Shown: piece after piece, positions 33,930-41,607 of the stretch
How positions within the stretch are numbered: the stretch's first letter is position 1
Layout of the letters: every line of letters begins with the position of its first letter
Source of the DNA: Pseudomonas benzenivorans
GTDB lineage: Bacteria; Pseudomonadota; Gammaproteobacteria; Pseudomonadales; Pseudomonadaceae
Length of the DNA: 64,000 nucleotides
Assembly: GCF_033547155.1 (NCBI RefSeq)
Contig: NZ_CP137892.1
Coordinates: 1,178,001 to 1,242,000 of the forward strand
Direction of reading: 5' to 3'
Notes under the pieces: model-generated
What the model was told of the DNA's origin: nothing
Seen by the model: only the letters and a program-made list of their open reading frames with translations
Databases searched by the model: none
Program-made: the position numbers and the translations under genes

Positions 33930-35294
33930 ATGAATGCAATAACCCAGTTGTTGGACCATGTGAGTGAGACCCGTTACGAGGATCTACCCGCGGCGGCAGT
34001 TGCCGCTGCCAAAGTGTTCATACTGGACAGCATTGGTGTAGGCATTTCAGGTTCCCGACACCCTTGCAACTCCATGGTCAAGCAGGTGGCCATGGCGTGG
34101 GGCGGCGCTCCCGATGCCCGGGTCCTGGGGACTGGGGAGCGACTGCCGGTCCCGTCGGCGGTCATGCTCAACGCCTACCAGATACACAATCAAGAGTTCG
34201 ACTGCGTGCACGACCGCGCCGTCGTCCATACCTTGGCGTCGATCCTTCCGGCGCTGCTGGCTGAAGCCGAGCGGCGAGGTGGCGCAAGCGGCAAGGAACT
34301 CATTTTGGCCCTGGTACTCGGGGTGGATGTGGCGGCGTTCATCGGCATGGCACAGGGCGCGCCGATGCGCTTCTTCCGGCCCGCAATGTGCGGGGCCCTT
34401 GGCGCCACCGCGGCCCTGAGCAAGCTTGCTGGGTTCGACCGGACCATGCTGCACAATGCCTTGGGTGTCATGTACAGCCACCTTTCCGGCACCATGCAGG
34501 CGCATATCGAAGGTACGCCGACTGTGGCCCTACAGGTCGGCTTGAATGCCCGCGCGGCAGTCACTGCGTTTGATCTAGCCCGCGCCGGTTTCATTGGTCC
34601 TAAGGATATCCTCGAGGGACCCTACGGTTATTTCGTGCTGTTCGACGGCCAGGCCGACTGGTCCAGGGTTAGCGCGGATCTCGGACAGGATTACCAGATC
34701 GCACGAATGAGCCACAAGCCTTTCCCCACAGGGCGCGCCTGTCACGGCGGCATCGATGGGGTCCTGACGCTGCTAGCCGAGCAGCGCTTCGAGGCTGTTG
34801 ACGTCGTTCGAGTCCGCATACTGGTGCCACCTCTGGTGGTGCGCCTGGTCGGCCGGCCGGCGATCCAAGGGATGAACGTCGGCTACGCGAAGTTGTGCAT
34901 GGGTTACAGCATCGCCGCAGCCTTGCTCACCGGGCAGGTGGGAATCGAAGACTTCGACCCGGAGCAGCTTAACGACCCGACACGTTTGGCCTTGGCCCAG
35001 CGGGTCGAGGTGCTGGACAACGGCATTGGCGACGAGAATGCCCTCGGGCCCCAGACGGTCGAGGTCGAGCTGCAGGACGGGCGCACCCTGCGCATCGAAG
35101 TGCCGGCGATGCTTGGCCATCCGCAGCGGCCGCTGGTGCGTTCACGGCAGGTGGCGAAGTTCGATGCCTGTCTGCGTTCGGCACCGGTCCCAATAGAGCA
35201 GGATCAACGCGATGCATTGCTGGCGGCGCTGGATGACCTGGAGAATCTTTCCGACGTACGACGTATCGTGGATCTGGCGACGTCTCCAGCCTGA
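33930..35294 (+). CDS. MmgE/PrpD family protein (second copy)
   Basis: A 454-aa protein. ATG 33930 is chosen because GAGG lies 6 nt upstream; ATGs at 33915 and 33924 are in frame. Family regions are VFILDSIGVGISGSRHPC, HNQEFDCVHDRAVVHTLAS, LVLGVDVAAFIGMAQGAP and KPFPTGRACHGGIDGVL. It is only distantly similar to the copy at 31279, so the pair is not a recent duplication and probably acts on different substrates or steps. It lies 182 bp after the lyase gene and 84 bp before the GntR gene. Confidence 0.83.
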   Translation: MNAITQLLDHVSETRYEDLPAAAVAAAKVFILDSIGVGISGSRHPCNSMVKQVAMAWGGAPDARVLGTGERLPVPSAVMLNAYQIHNQEFDCVHDRAVVHTLASILPALLAEAERRGGASGKELILALVLGVDVAAFIGMAQGAPMRFFRPAMCGALGATAALSKLAGFDRTMLHNALGVMYSHLSGTMQAHIEGTPTVALQVGLNARAAVTAFDLARAGFIGPKDILEGPYGYFVLFDGQADWSRVSADLGQDYQIARMSHKPFPTGRACHGGIDGVLTLLAEQRFEAVDVVRVRILVPPLVVRLVGRPAIQGMNVGYAKLCMGYSIAAALLTGQVGIEDFDPEQLNDPTRLALAQRVEVLDNGIGDENALGPQTVEVELQDGRTLRIEVPAMLGHPQRPLVRSRQVAKFDACLRSAPVPIEQDQRDALLAALDDLENLSDVRRIVDLATSPA

Positions 35295-35319
35295 CTGGTG
35301 AACTGGTCGTTTCTATTGG

Positions 35320-35330
35320 TATATTTATAG
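35320..35330. promoter_or_regulatory. TATATTTATAG element upstream of gntR
   Basis: TATATTTATAG lies in an imperfect palindrome (CTATTGG...TTTATAG) between the second mmgE/prpD gene and gntR. The identical 11-mer is repeated at 36490-36500 upstream of the MFS-amidase operon. A shared site upstream of a GntR gene and its neighbour operon suggests an operator for that regulator. Confidence 0.5.
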
Positions 35331-35378
35331 GACGATCAAATATCTTTGGTCGGCCACGAATCCAGGAGAAACGGCCAG

Positions 35379-36038
35379 GTGAAGGCAGCGGAACGCATCA
35401 GACTTGCAATCGAAGATGGCATTCGTACCGGGGCGCTGCCGCCGGGTACGGTGATCGACGAAGCCGAGTTCATGCGCAAATACAAGATATCCCGCACGCC
35501 CCTGCGCGAAGCGATGCTCCAGCTCCAAGCGCAGGGTTTGCTCACCAGTCAGCCGCGCGGTGGCATGATCGTCACCAAGATGAACCTGCAGCAGCTGTTG
35601 GCCCTGTGGGAGTTGCTCGCTGAGCTCGAAGGGCTGTGCGCGCGCCTGGCCTGCGAGCGCATGACCGATAGCGAGCGTCAGCAGCTCGAGCAAGTGCTGG
35701 AGGCGGCGGCTCCGGTGGTCGAGGCCAATGACCTGGAGGCCTGGAAGGCGGCCAACCAGAAGTTCCACGAACTCATCTACCGCGGTTGTCGAAATCCGTT
35801 CCTGCGTGAGCATATCTTCCAGATCCGTGCACGCACTGGTGCCTACCGCCAGCATGCATTCGGCGCCGTCGGCCATCTCCAGTCCTCCTGGGCGCAGCAC
35901 AGGGATGTGGTTACGGCGATCCTTAGCCACGACGGCGCGGCCGCTTACAAGGCGATGGTGCGTCACTTGAGTCCCGGGTTAGGCGTGCAGGGATTTGCGT
36001 CCTTCGTCGCCACTTTGCCTCAGGAGCTGCTTGCCTGA
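35379..36038 (+). CDS. GntR-family regulator (FCD/FadR type)
   Basis: A 219-aa regulator. The GTG at 35379 has AGGAG 10 nt upstream; a TTG at 35346 is in frame but lacks a site. The N-terminal winged HTH (AERIRLAIEDGIRTGALPPG, then YKISRTPLREAMLQLQAQGL) is followed by an all-helical FCD effector domain with NQKFHELIYRGCRNPFL and WAQHRDVVTAI, whose Asp/His residues usually hold a metal and a carboxylate ligand. Members sense organic acids. Position between the two catabolic gene groups, and the shared palindrome at 36484, suggest it represses the permease-amidase operon. Confidence 0.9.
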   Translation: MKAAERIRLAIEDGIRTGALPPGTVIDEAEFMRKYKISRTPLREAMLQLQAQGLLTSQPRGGMIVTKMNLQQLLALWELLAELEGLCARLACERMTDSERQQLEQVLEAAAPVVEANDLEAWKAANQKFHELIYRGCRNPFLREHIFQIRARTGAYRQHAFGAVGHLQSSWAQHRDVVTAILSHDGAAAYKAMVRHLSPGLGVQGFASFVATLPQELLA

Positions 36039-36581
36039 CCATGGAGCGCTGGTCGCGCGGAGCCGCCTGACAGGCGGCCGAGAGCGCATCCGTATTCTCT
36101 CCAAACATTCCCCTCCAGGTACTGATGCTGCCTGCGGGTGGCCACGCCTATCGTTTGCTCCCTCTACCTCATGCTGCGTGAGCCGCCCGCTCGCCGGTGC
36201 GTTGCTCCGTCCTCCAGCGTCGATATCGGCCTGACGTTAGGTGCCTGCCCGGCGCCTTGGGTGCAGTCCTGATACCTCCAACTTGCCCATCTCCCACCAA
36301 TTCGGCCGGCTCTCGTGATCGTCCGCCAGCCGGCCCATAAGCGCCTTCCACAGACAACTGCAGGTCACCTGCGTGTCGCTCACCTGTATCGGAGTGAATG
36401 AGGGTCCATGCTCGGTATGAGCTGTCTAGCTGCCGTTCGTCCATCGTGATTAAAAAAACGCTGGTAAATGTAAAAAAACAGTTTATAAATATATTTATAG
36501 AGAGGCCTTCATCAATGCCATGACTCCCGGGCGCAATCCCTGGCTCATGGTCCTTATGTATCCCCGCTACAGGAGGCAGTC
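36039..36581. other. Intergenic region with 16-bp palindrome upstream of the permease operon
   Basis: About 540 bp without a supported gene. TATAAATATATTTATA at 36484-36499 is a perfect 16-bp palindrome in an AT-rich patch (36450-36500) that stands out from the GC-rich surroundings. It lies 82 bp before the MFS start and contains the 11-mer found upstream of gntR. This is the likely promoter/operator region. The left part shows nothing recognisable. Confidence 0.55.
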
Positions 36582-37901
36582 ATGGCAATGGCGACTACCA
36601 CTGGCCCTGCACCGTCTTCGGACGTTGAGGGGCCCGCCGTTCTGCTGGAAGCGACCTATCGCAAGATCGCGCTTCGGCTCATTCCTTTTCTGGCGTTACT
36701 CTTCCTCTTGGCCTGGATCGATCGAGTCAATGTCGGCTTTGCAAAGCTGCAGATGCTCGACGACCTGCAATTCAGTGAGGCCGTCTACGGTCTGGGCGCG
36801 GGCATCTTCTTTATCGGCTACTTCCTCTTCGAGGTGCCTAGCAACCTGCTTCTGGAGAAGATCGGTGCGCGTCGGACCCTGGCGCGCATCGCCGTACTTT
36901 GGGGAATTACCTCCATGGCCATGGCGTTCGTTACGACGCCGGGGCAGTTCTATGTGGCGCGCTTTCTTCTGGGCGTGTTCGAGGCCGGTTTCTTTCCTGG
37001 CGTGATCCTCTACCTCACCTATTGGTTTCCAGCACGCCGGCGTGCGTCGATTAATGGCCTGTTCATGACCTCCTTCGCCATAGCTGGGGTGATTGGCGGT
37101 CCCCTCGCCGGGCTGATCATGAGTGGTATGGAGGGCGTGGGGCGCTACGCGAGCTGGCAGTGGTTGTTCCTGATCGAAGGGGCCCCCTCGGTAATGGCGG
37201 GTATCGCCGCCCTGTTTTATCTGCCTGAAAAACCGCAGAACGCCAGGTGGTTGAGTGAGGCGGAGAAGCGCGCGGTGGAGGTAGCGCTTGAGCAGGAGAA
37301 CCGGGACGTCAACAAGCGCTCGTCGCTGCGGGCGATGTTCGTCAATCCATGGGTGTGGCTGTGTGCGGCGATCTACTTTTGCATCGTCAGCGGCAACGCC
37401 ACTATTGCCTTCTGGTCACCCTCGATCATTAGGGAATTCGGCATCGACAGTAAGCTGCAGATCGGCCTGCTGTCGTCGGTCCCGTTCATTCTTGGCACCT
37501 TGGCGATGCTATGGAGTGGCTTCCATTCCGATAGAACAGGGGAGCGCCGTCTGCACTGCGCAATAGCGACCTTGGTCGCGGGGCTGGGGTTGTTTCTCAC
37601 TGGCGTCTTTTTGGCCAGTCCGGTGGTCGCCCTTTGCGCTCTGTCGCTCTCTGCCATCGGCATTCTGGCCGCGTTCCCGGTGTTCTGGTCGCTGCCGGCC
37701 GCATTCCTGACCGGCACCGCAGCTGCGGGGGGGATTGCCTTGGTGAACTCCGTCGGCAATCTGGCCGGTTTCGTTGCGCCCTATCTCATGGGCTCTCTCA
37801 AGACTGCCACCGGCAGCTTTTCGTCTGGGCTGTATGCCGTGGCAGCGCTTCAGATTACCGCAACGATGCTGGTTCTGGTCTTCGTCCGGAGGGTTAAATG
37901 A
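36582..37901 (+). CDS. MFS permease, anion:cation symporter (ACS) type
   Basis: A 439-aa permease from ATG 36582 with AGGAGG 5 nt upstream. The N-terminus RLIPFLALLFLLAWIDRVNV and FAKLQMLDDLQFSEAVYGLG are diagnostic of the ACS family of organic anion symporters (tartrate, phthalate, hexuronate). GVFEAGFFPGVILYLTYWFP follows in the fourth segment. About twelve hydrophobic segments are seen. Its stop TGA overlaps the next start (ATGA). As first gene of an operon with an amidase, CoA transferase and imidase-like protein, it probably imports their substrate, a carboxylated or imide-type anion. Confidence 0.9.
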   Translation: MAMATTTGPAPSSDVEGPAVLLEATYRKIALRLIPFLALLFLLAWIDRVNVGFAKLQMLDDLQFSEAVYGLGAGIFFIGYFLFEVPSNLLLEKIGARRTLARIAVLWGITSMAMAFVTTPGQFYVARFLLGVFEAGFFPGVILYLTYWFPARRRASINGLFMTSFAIAGVIGGPLAGLIMSGMEGVGRYASWQWLFLIEGAPSVMAGIAALFYLPEKPQNARWLSEAEKRAVEVALEQENRDVNKRSSLRAMFVNPWVWLCAAIYFCIVSGNATIAFWSPSIIREFGIDSKLQIGLLSSVPFILGTLAMLWSGFHSDRTGERRLHCAIATLVAGLGLFLTGVFLASPVVALCALSLSAIGILAAFPVFWSLPAAFLTGTAAAGGIALVNSVGNLAGFVAPYLMGSLKTATGSFSSGLYAVAALQITATMLVLVFVRRVK

Positions 37902-38140
37902 AAGTTGCCACCCCACCAACACTTGCTCAATTTGATGACCCGGCTCGCGCCGGCATACCTGCTCGCAGAGAAACTTTCCCCTCAGGACAGACGGTATTCA
38001 CGGTCTTGAATGTGCCGGTCAGCGCCGATGAACTGTTGATGGTCGGCAAGGTTTGCGACCGACTCTCGCAGGTCTTTCATTCAGACCACACGTCATGGGA
38101 TGAACGGTCTGGCGGCGCATCCACAGGGCGGGCGTGCTAA
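37898..38140 (+). CDS. Small unknown protein, coupled at both ends
   Basis: An 80-aa frame whose ATG overlaps the permease stop (ATGA) and whose stop overlaps the amidase start (TAATG). Such coupling on both sides argues that it is translated. The sequence runs VATPPTLAQFDDPARAGIPA, then TVFTVLNVPVSADELLMVGK and ends GGASTGRAC. I recognise no family, no signal peptide and no membrane segment. By position it could be a helper or subunit of the amidase, as AtzG or GatC is for other amidases, but it does not resemble them in what I can see. Confidence 0.55.
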   Translation: MKVATPPTLAQFDDPARAGIPARRETFPSGQTVFTVLNVPVSADELLMVGKVCDRLSQVFHSDHTSWDERSGGASTGRAC

Positions 38141-39558
38141 TGAACGGCGGTGTATTACCTGTGACTTTGAGCGGTTTACGTAAAGCGCTGACGGCTCGTC
38201 AGTTCAGCGTGCGCGAAGCGCTTGAAGCACAATTGGAACATTTGCGCTTGAACGCGGAGAAGTTTCGCTGTGTCACCGCGATCCACGAGCTGTCCGCTGC
38301 AGACGAGAAAGTCTCCCGGCGGCCGTTAGCCGGCGTCGGCCTGGCGCACAAGGACATCTTCCATCGCATTGACCGACCAGCCAGCTGCGGCCACAAGCGG
38401 CCGCCAGCGGTTAGCCGACGGCGGTCGAACGCTTCTGTCCTATCGCGACTAGATGCAGCTGGCGCCAGCGAGTTGGCCTCGCTGTGTATGGCTGAGTTCG
38501 CCTGTGGTGCGACCGGGCAGAGCATGCAGTTCGACGAGCCTGTGAATCCATTGGATCAGGCCGCCGCCGTTGGCGGCTCTTCCAGTGGCTCGGCGGTGGC
38601 GGTGGCTGCAGGGCTTTGCTACGCATCCCTCGGTACGGATACCGCCGGCTCGGTGCGGATCCCCGCGGCGACCTGTGGCGTTTTGGGGCTCAAGCCCACG
38701 CGCGGACTAATGCCCAGTGCTGGGGTCTTTCCCCTGGCGCCCAGCCTGGACACGGTCGGGATCATTGCCCGCTCGGCCGCCGATGCTGCGAATCTTCTGG
38801 CCGCCACCGCGACCCGCGGACTACGTGTACTGCGTGAAGCACTGGCATCTCCGGAACTGTTGGAGAACGCGTTGCTGGCCAATCCGTCACCGCGCATCCG
38901 CTACTGTTTCGATGCGACGGTGGTGCGCGAGGACGTGCTGATCGTGCTTCAGGAGTTCATCCAGCAGCTGCCAGCGGCTTGCCAGGTCAGGCCGTGCGCG
39001 ACGCCCTGGTTAAAGGAGCTGACCGCCTATGCCGAAACGCTGCTGCATGTAGAGGCTGCCCAGGTTCACCTGTCCAGACTGCGGCAGTCCCCGTCCGACC
39101 TGGGGCCAATGGTGCGCGCGGTGGCTTTGCCTGGCATCGCTATGCCGGCTGTCTGGTATGCCACGGCGCTGGCGGGGCGCTGGCAATGGACCAAGCGGGT
39201 CGTCGCCGAGTACTTCCAACAGGCTGACGTCCTGCTCATGCCAGCACTACCGGATGGGGTGCCGAACTGGGATGAGGTGCACTCCCTGTCACCGCGTTTC
39301 AACGGCCGGGCGCTGGCGTCTCTGTACCGCTTGATGCCCTTCGTCAACTACCTAGGACTTCCCTCCATCGTTTTCCCTGTCGGCACTGATGTCCACGGCC
39401 GGCCGGTTTCTGTGCAGGCGATCGGTCGCCCTTTCAGCGAAACAAGCCTGCTTTCTTTTGCCTACCGGGTCGAGCGTGAGCTGTTCGGTGCAAACGGATT
39501 TGCCCCCATGCCGCTAGCCCACGATGGCAGTTCCACTCGCATAAGTATCAAGAGGTAA
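38140..39558 (+). CDS. Amidase-signature family hydrolase (candidate half-amidase)
   Basis: A 472-aa protein. ATG 38140 overlaps the preceding stop as TAATG; a GTG at 38134 is in frame. Amidase-signature residues are present: the catalytic Lys in GVGLAHKDIF, the Ser in AVGGSSSGSAVAVAAGL, and the nucleophile Ser in LGTDTAGSVRIPA. It would release ammonia from a carboxylic amide. Next to a PuuE/imidase-like gene and a CoA transferase, the expected substrate is the half-amide of a dicarboxylic acid, by analogy with imidase/half-amidase pathways of cyclic imide breakdown. The region LKPTRGLMPSAGVFPLAPS is also typical. The substrate is inferred only. Confidence 0.88.
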   Translation: MNGGVLPVTLSGLRKALTARQFSVREALEAQLEHLRLNAEKFRCVTAIHELSAADEKVSRRPLAGVGLAHKDIFHRIDRPASCGHKRPPAVSRRRSNASVLSRLDAAGASELASLCMAEFACGATGQSMQFDEPVNPLDQAAAVGGSSSGSAVAVAAGLCYASLGTDTAGSVRIPAATCGVLGLKPTRGLMPSAGVFPLAPSLDTVGIIARSAADAANLLAATATRGLRVLREALASPELLENALLANPSPRIRYCFDATVVREDVLIVLQEFIQQLPAACQVRPCATPWLKELTAYAETLLHVEAAQVHLSRLRQSPSDLGPMVRAVALPGIAMPAVWYATALAGRWQWTKRVVAEYFQQADVLLMPALPDGVPNWDEVHSLSPRFNGRALASLYRLMPFVNYLGLPSIVFPVGTDVHGRPVSVQAIGRPFSETSLLSFAYRVERELFGANGFAPMPLAHDGSSTRISIKR

Positions 39559-39560
39559 TC

Positions 39561-40757
39561 ATGGCCAAGATCAATTCTTCCAACGCCCTTGCCAGGTTTC
39601 GTGTCCTCGACCTGTCGCGAGTCCGGGCTGGCCCGACCTGCGTGCGTATGCTGGCCGACTTCGGTGCGGATGTGATTCGCATCGAGCCGCCCAAAGGGGT
39701 CGATCCGAATGAAGGCATGTTCGCCGCCGACCGTCTCGGTGGTGATTTTCAGAACCTCAACAGAAACAAGCGTTCGCTGACCCTTAACCTAAAGAAACCC
39801 GAGGGCTTGGAAATCTTCCGCAGTCTGGTCAAGGATGCCGATGTCGTGGTGGAGAACTGGCGGCCTGACGTCAAGGCGCGGCTCGGCGTTGACTATGAGT
39901 CGCTACGCGCGATCAACCCGCGCATCATCCTGGCGAGCATCTCCGGCTTTGGCCAGAGTGGCCCCTATGCGAGACGTCCAGGTTTTGACCAGATCGTCCA
40001 GGGCATGGGGGGCTTGATGTCCGTTACCGGCTTTCCCGAGCAGGGGCCGGTACGCGCAGGCCTGGCCGTGGCAGATTCCGCGGCGGGCCTGTATTCGGCG
40101 CTGGGGATCTTCATCGCGTTGCTCGAGCGGGAGGTATCCGGAGAGGGGCAGTGGGTGCACACATCCTTGCTGCACACCATGATCGCCATGATGGACTTTC
40201 AGGCCGCTCGCTACCTCAACGAGGGTGACGTACCGCAGCAGGCCGGCAACGACCACCCGACGAGCAGTCCGATGGGGCTGTTTCAGGCCGTCGATGGGCT
40301 GTTCAACCTTGGGGCTTCGGGGGAGGGCAGTTGGCAGCGCCTGTGCGCCGCGCTGGCCCGCCCTGAATGGCTCGACGACCCTGACTATGCCAATGAAAAA
40401 CTGCGGGTCAAGAATCGCAGCAAGCTCAATGCGCAGCTGCAGGCGGTGTTTTCCGTTCAGTCGGTGTCCCACTGGGTAGATCTGCTCAATCGTGCCGGCG
40501 TGCCGACCGGGCCGGTCTATACGGTGCCGGAGATGTTCGAGGATCCTCAAGTTCAGCATTTGGGGGTGGTGAAGGAGGTGATCGCCGAAACTGGGATTCC
40601 CCGTCGCGTAGTGACTCAGCCGGTTCGCTTGGAACGCACCGAGAGTGCGATCGCCGCCGCGGCACCGGGTTGGGGTGAGCACACCGATGAGATTCTCACG
40701 GAACTCGGTTACGACTCGGAGCGCCTGCGCTCGTTTCGCGCGCAAGGAGTGGTCTAG
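39561..40757 (+). CDS. CaiB/BaiF class III CoA transferase (itaconate CoA-transferase-like)
   Basis: A 398-aa enzyme from ATG 39561, 2 bp after the amidase stop. N-terminal RVLDLSRVRAGPTCVRMLAD and RNKRSLTLNLKKPEG, with GFGQSGPYARRPGFDQIVQG, identify the family. The catalytic Asp that forms the acyl-enzyme is probably D172 in LAVADSAAGLYSALGI. It moves CoA from a donor such as succinyl-CoA to a dicarboxylic acid. The itaconate CoA transferase Ict (PA0882) belongs to this family, and the hydratase and lyase needed after it are encoded at 29197 and 32917. The gene abuts the following enoyl-CoA hydratase. Confidence 0.87.
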   Translation: MAKINSSNALARFRVLDLSRVRAGPTCVRMLADFGADVIRIEPPKGVDPNEGMFAADRLGGDFQNLNRNKRSLTLNLKKPEGLEIFRSLVKDADVVVENWRPDVKARLGVDYESLRAINPRIILASISGFGQSGPYARRPGFDQIVQGMGGLMSVTGFPEQGPVRAGLAVADSAAGLYSALGIFIALLEREVSGEGQWVHTSLLHTMIAMMDFQAARYLNEGDVPQQAGNDHPTSSPMGLFQAVDGLFNLGASGEGSWQRLCAALARPEWLDDPDYANEKLRVKNRSKLNAQLQAVFSVQSVSHWVDLLNRAGVPTGPVYTVPEMFEDPQVQHLGVVKEVIAETGIPRRVVTQPVRLERTESAIAAAAPGWGEHTDEILTELGYDSERLRSFRAQGVV

Positions 40758-41549
40758 ATGACAGTCGGCCGTATCGACTTGCAAGTGACCGACAGGGTCG
40801 CGCGCATTAGCATCAACAACCCGTCGCGCCACAACGCGATGTCCTTGGCGATGTGGTGCCAGCTGGGCGACCTGGTCAGCCGGTTGGACGCTCGCACGGA
40901 TATCAACCTGATCGTCTTGCGCGGCGAAGGCGGTCGCGCCTTCGTCTCCGGCGCCGACATCGCCGAGTTTCAGGCTCTGCGTTCGAGCGACGAGGCAGTC
41001 ATGGCCTATGACGAGGCGGTCGATCGAGCGCAGAGCGGGCTGCAGAATTGCCGACACCCAGTAATCGCGGTCATCGAGGGCTACTGTTTTGGGGGCGGCA
41101 TCGGCCTGGCGCTGTCCTGCGACCTGCGCTATGCGGCGGCGAATGCACGTTTTCGCATGCCGGCCGCGCGCTTGGGTCTCGGCTATGCCCTGAGTGGTAT
41201 GCAGCGAGCGGTAAGCATTCTCGGGGCCGCCCAGGCAACCGAGTTGTTCCTCTCTGCCAGGGACTACGACAGTGTAGAGGCAGCACAGAGCGGCCTGGTG
41301 CACCGGGTGCTGCGAGGCGAGGGTTTCGATGAGGAGGTCGAAACCCTGATCTCCCGGGTAGCGGCTAATGCACCGCTATCGCTAAGGGCCGCAAAGTCTG
41401 CGATTCGCGCAGCGGCGCAGGTCGAGGTGCCAGCTGTGGCTGCAGCGGCGATTGCCCAGCAGGTGGAGCTGTGCTTCCGCAGCGCTGACTACGTAGAGGG
41501 ACGCCAGGCCTTCGCCGAGCGACGTGAGCCGCGATTCCAGGGGCGCTGA
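40758..41549 (+). CDS. Enoyl-CoA hydratase/isomerase family protein
   Basis: A 263-aa crotonase-fold protein whose ATG directly follows the CoA transferase stop. The oxyanion-hole regions are RAFVSGADIAEFQ and EGYCFGGGIGLALSCDLRYA. The place of the first hydratase Glu is occupied by Ala in RMPAARLGLGYALSGMQR (usually PE-LG), and the usual second Glu position is also not obvious. The protein may therefore be an isomerase, decarboxylase or hydrolase of a CoA ester rather than a hydratase. It probably acts on the product of the CoA transferase. Confidence 0.85.
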   Translation: MTVGRIDLQVTDRVARISINNPSRHNAMSLAMWCQLGDLVSRLDARTDINLIVLRGEGGRAFVSGADIAEFQALRSSDEAVMAYDEAVDRAQSGLQNCRHPVIAVIEGYCFGGGIGLALSCDLRYAAANARFRMPAARLGLGYALSGMQRAVSILGAAQATELFLSARDYDSVEAAQSGLVHRVLRGEGFDEEVETLISRVAANAPLSLRAAKSAIRAAAQVEVPAVAAAAIAQQVELCFRSADYVEGRQAFAERREPRFQGR

Positions 41550-41607
41550 CCGTAAGCTTGCGAGTAAACCAAATCCTTATAACTCAGCACACGAGAGGCC
41601 AAGGTTC

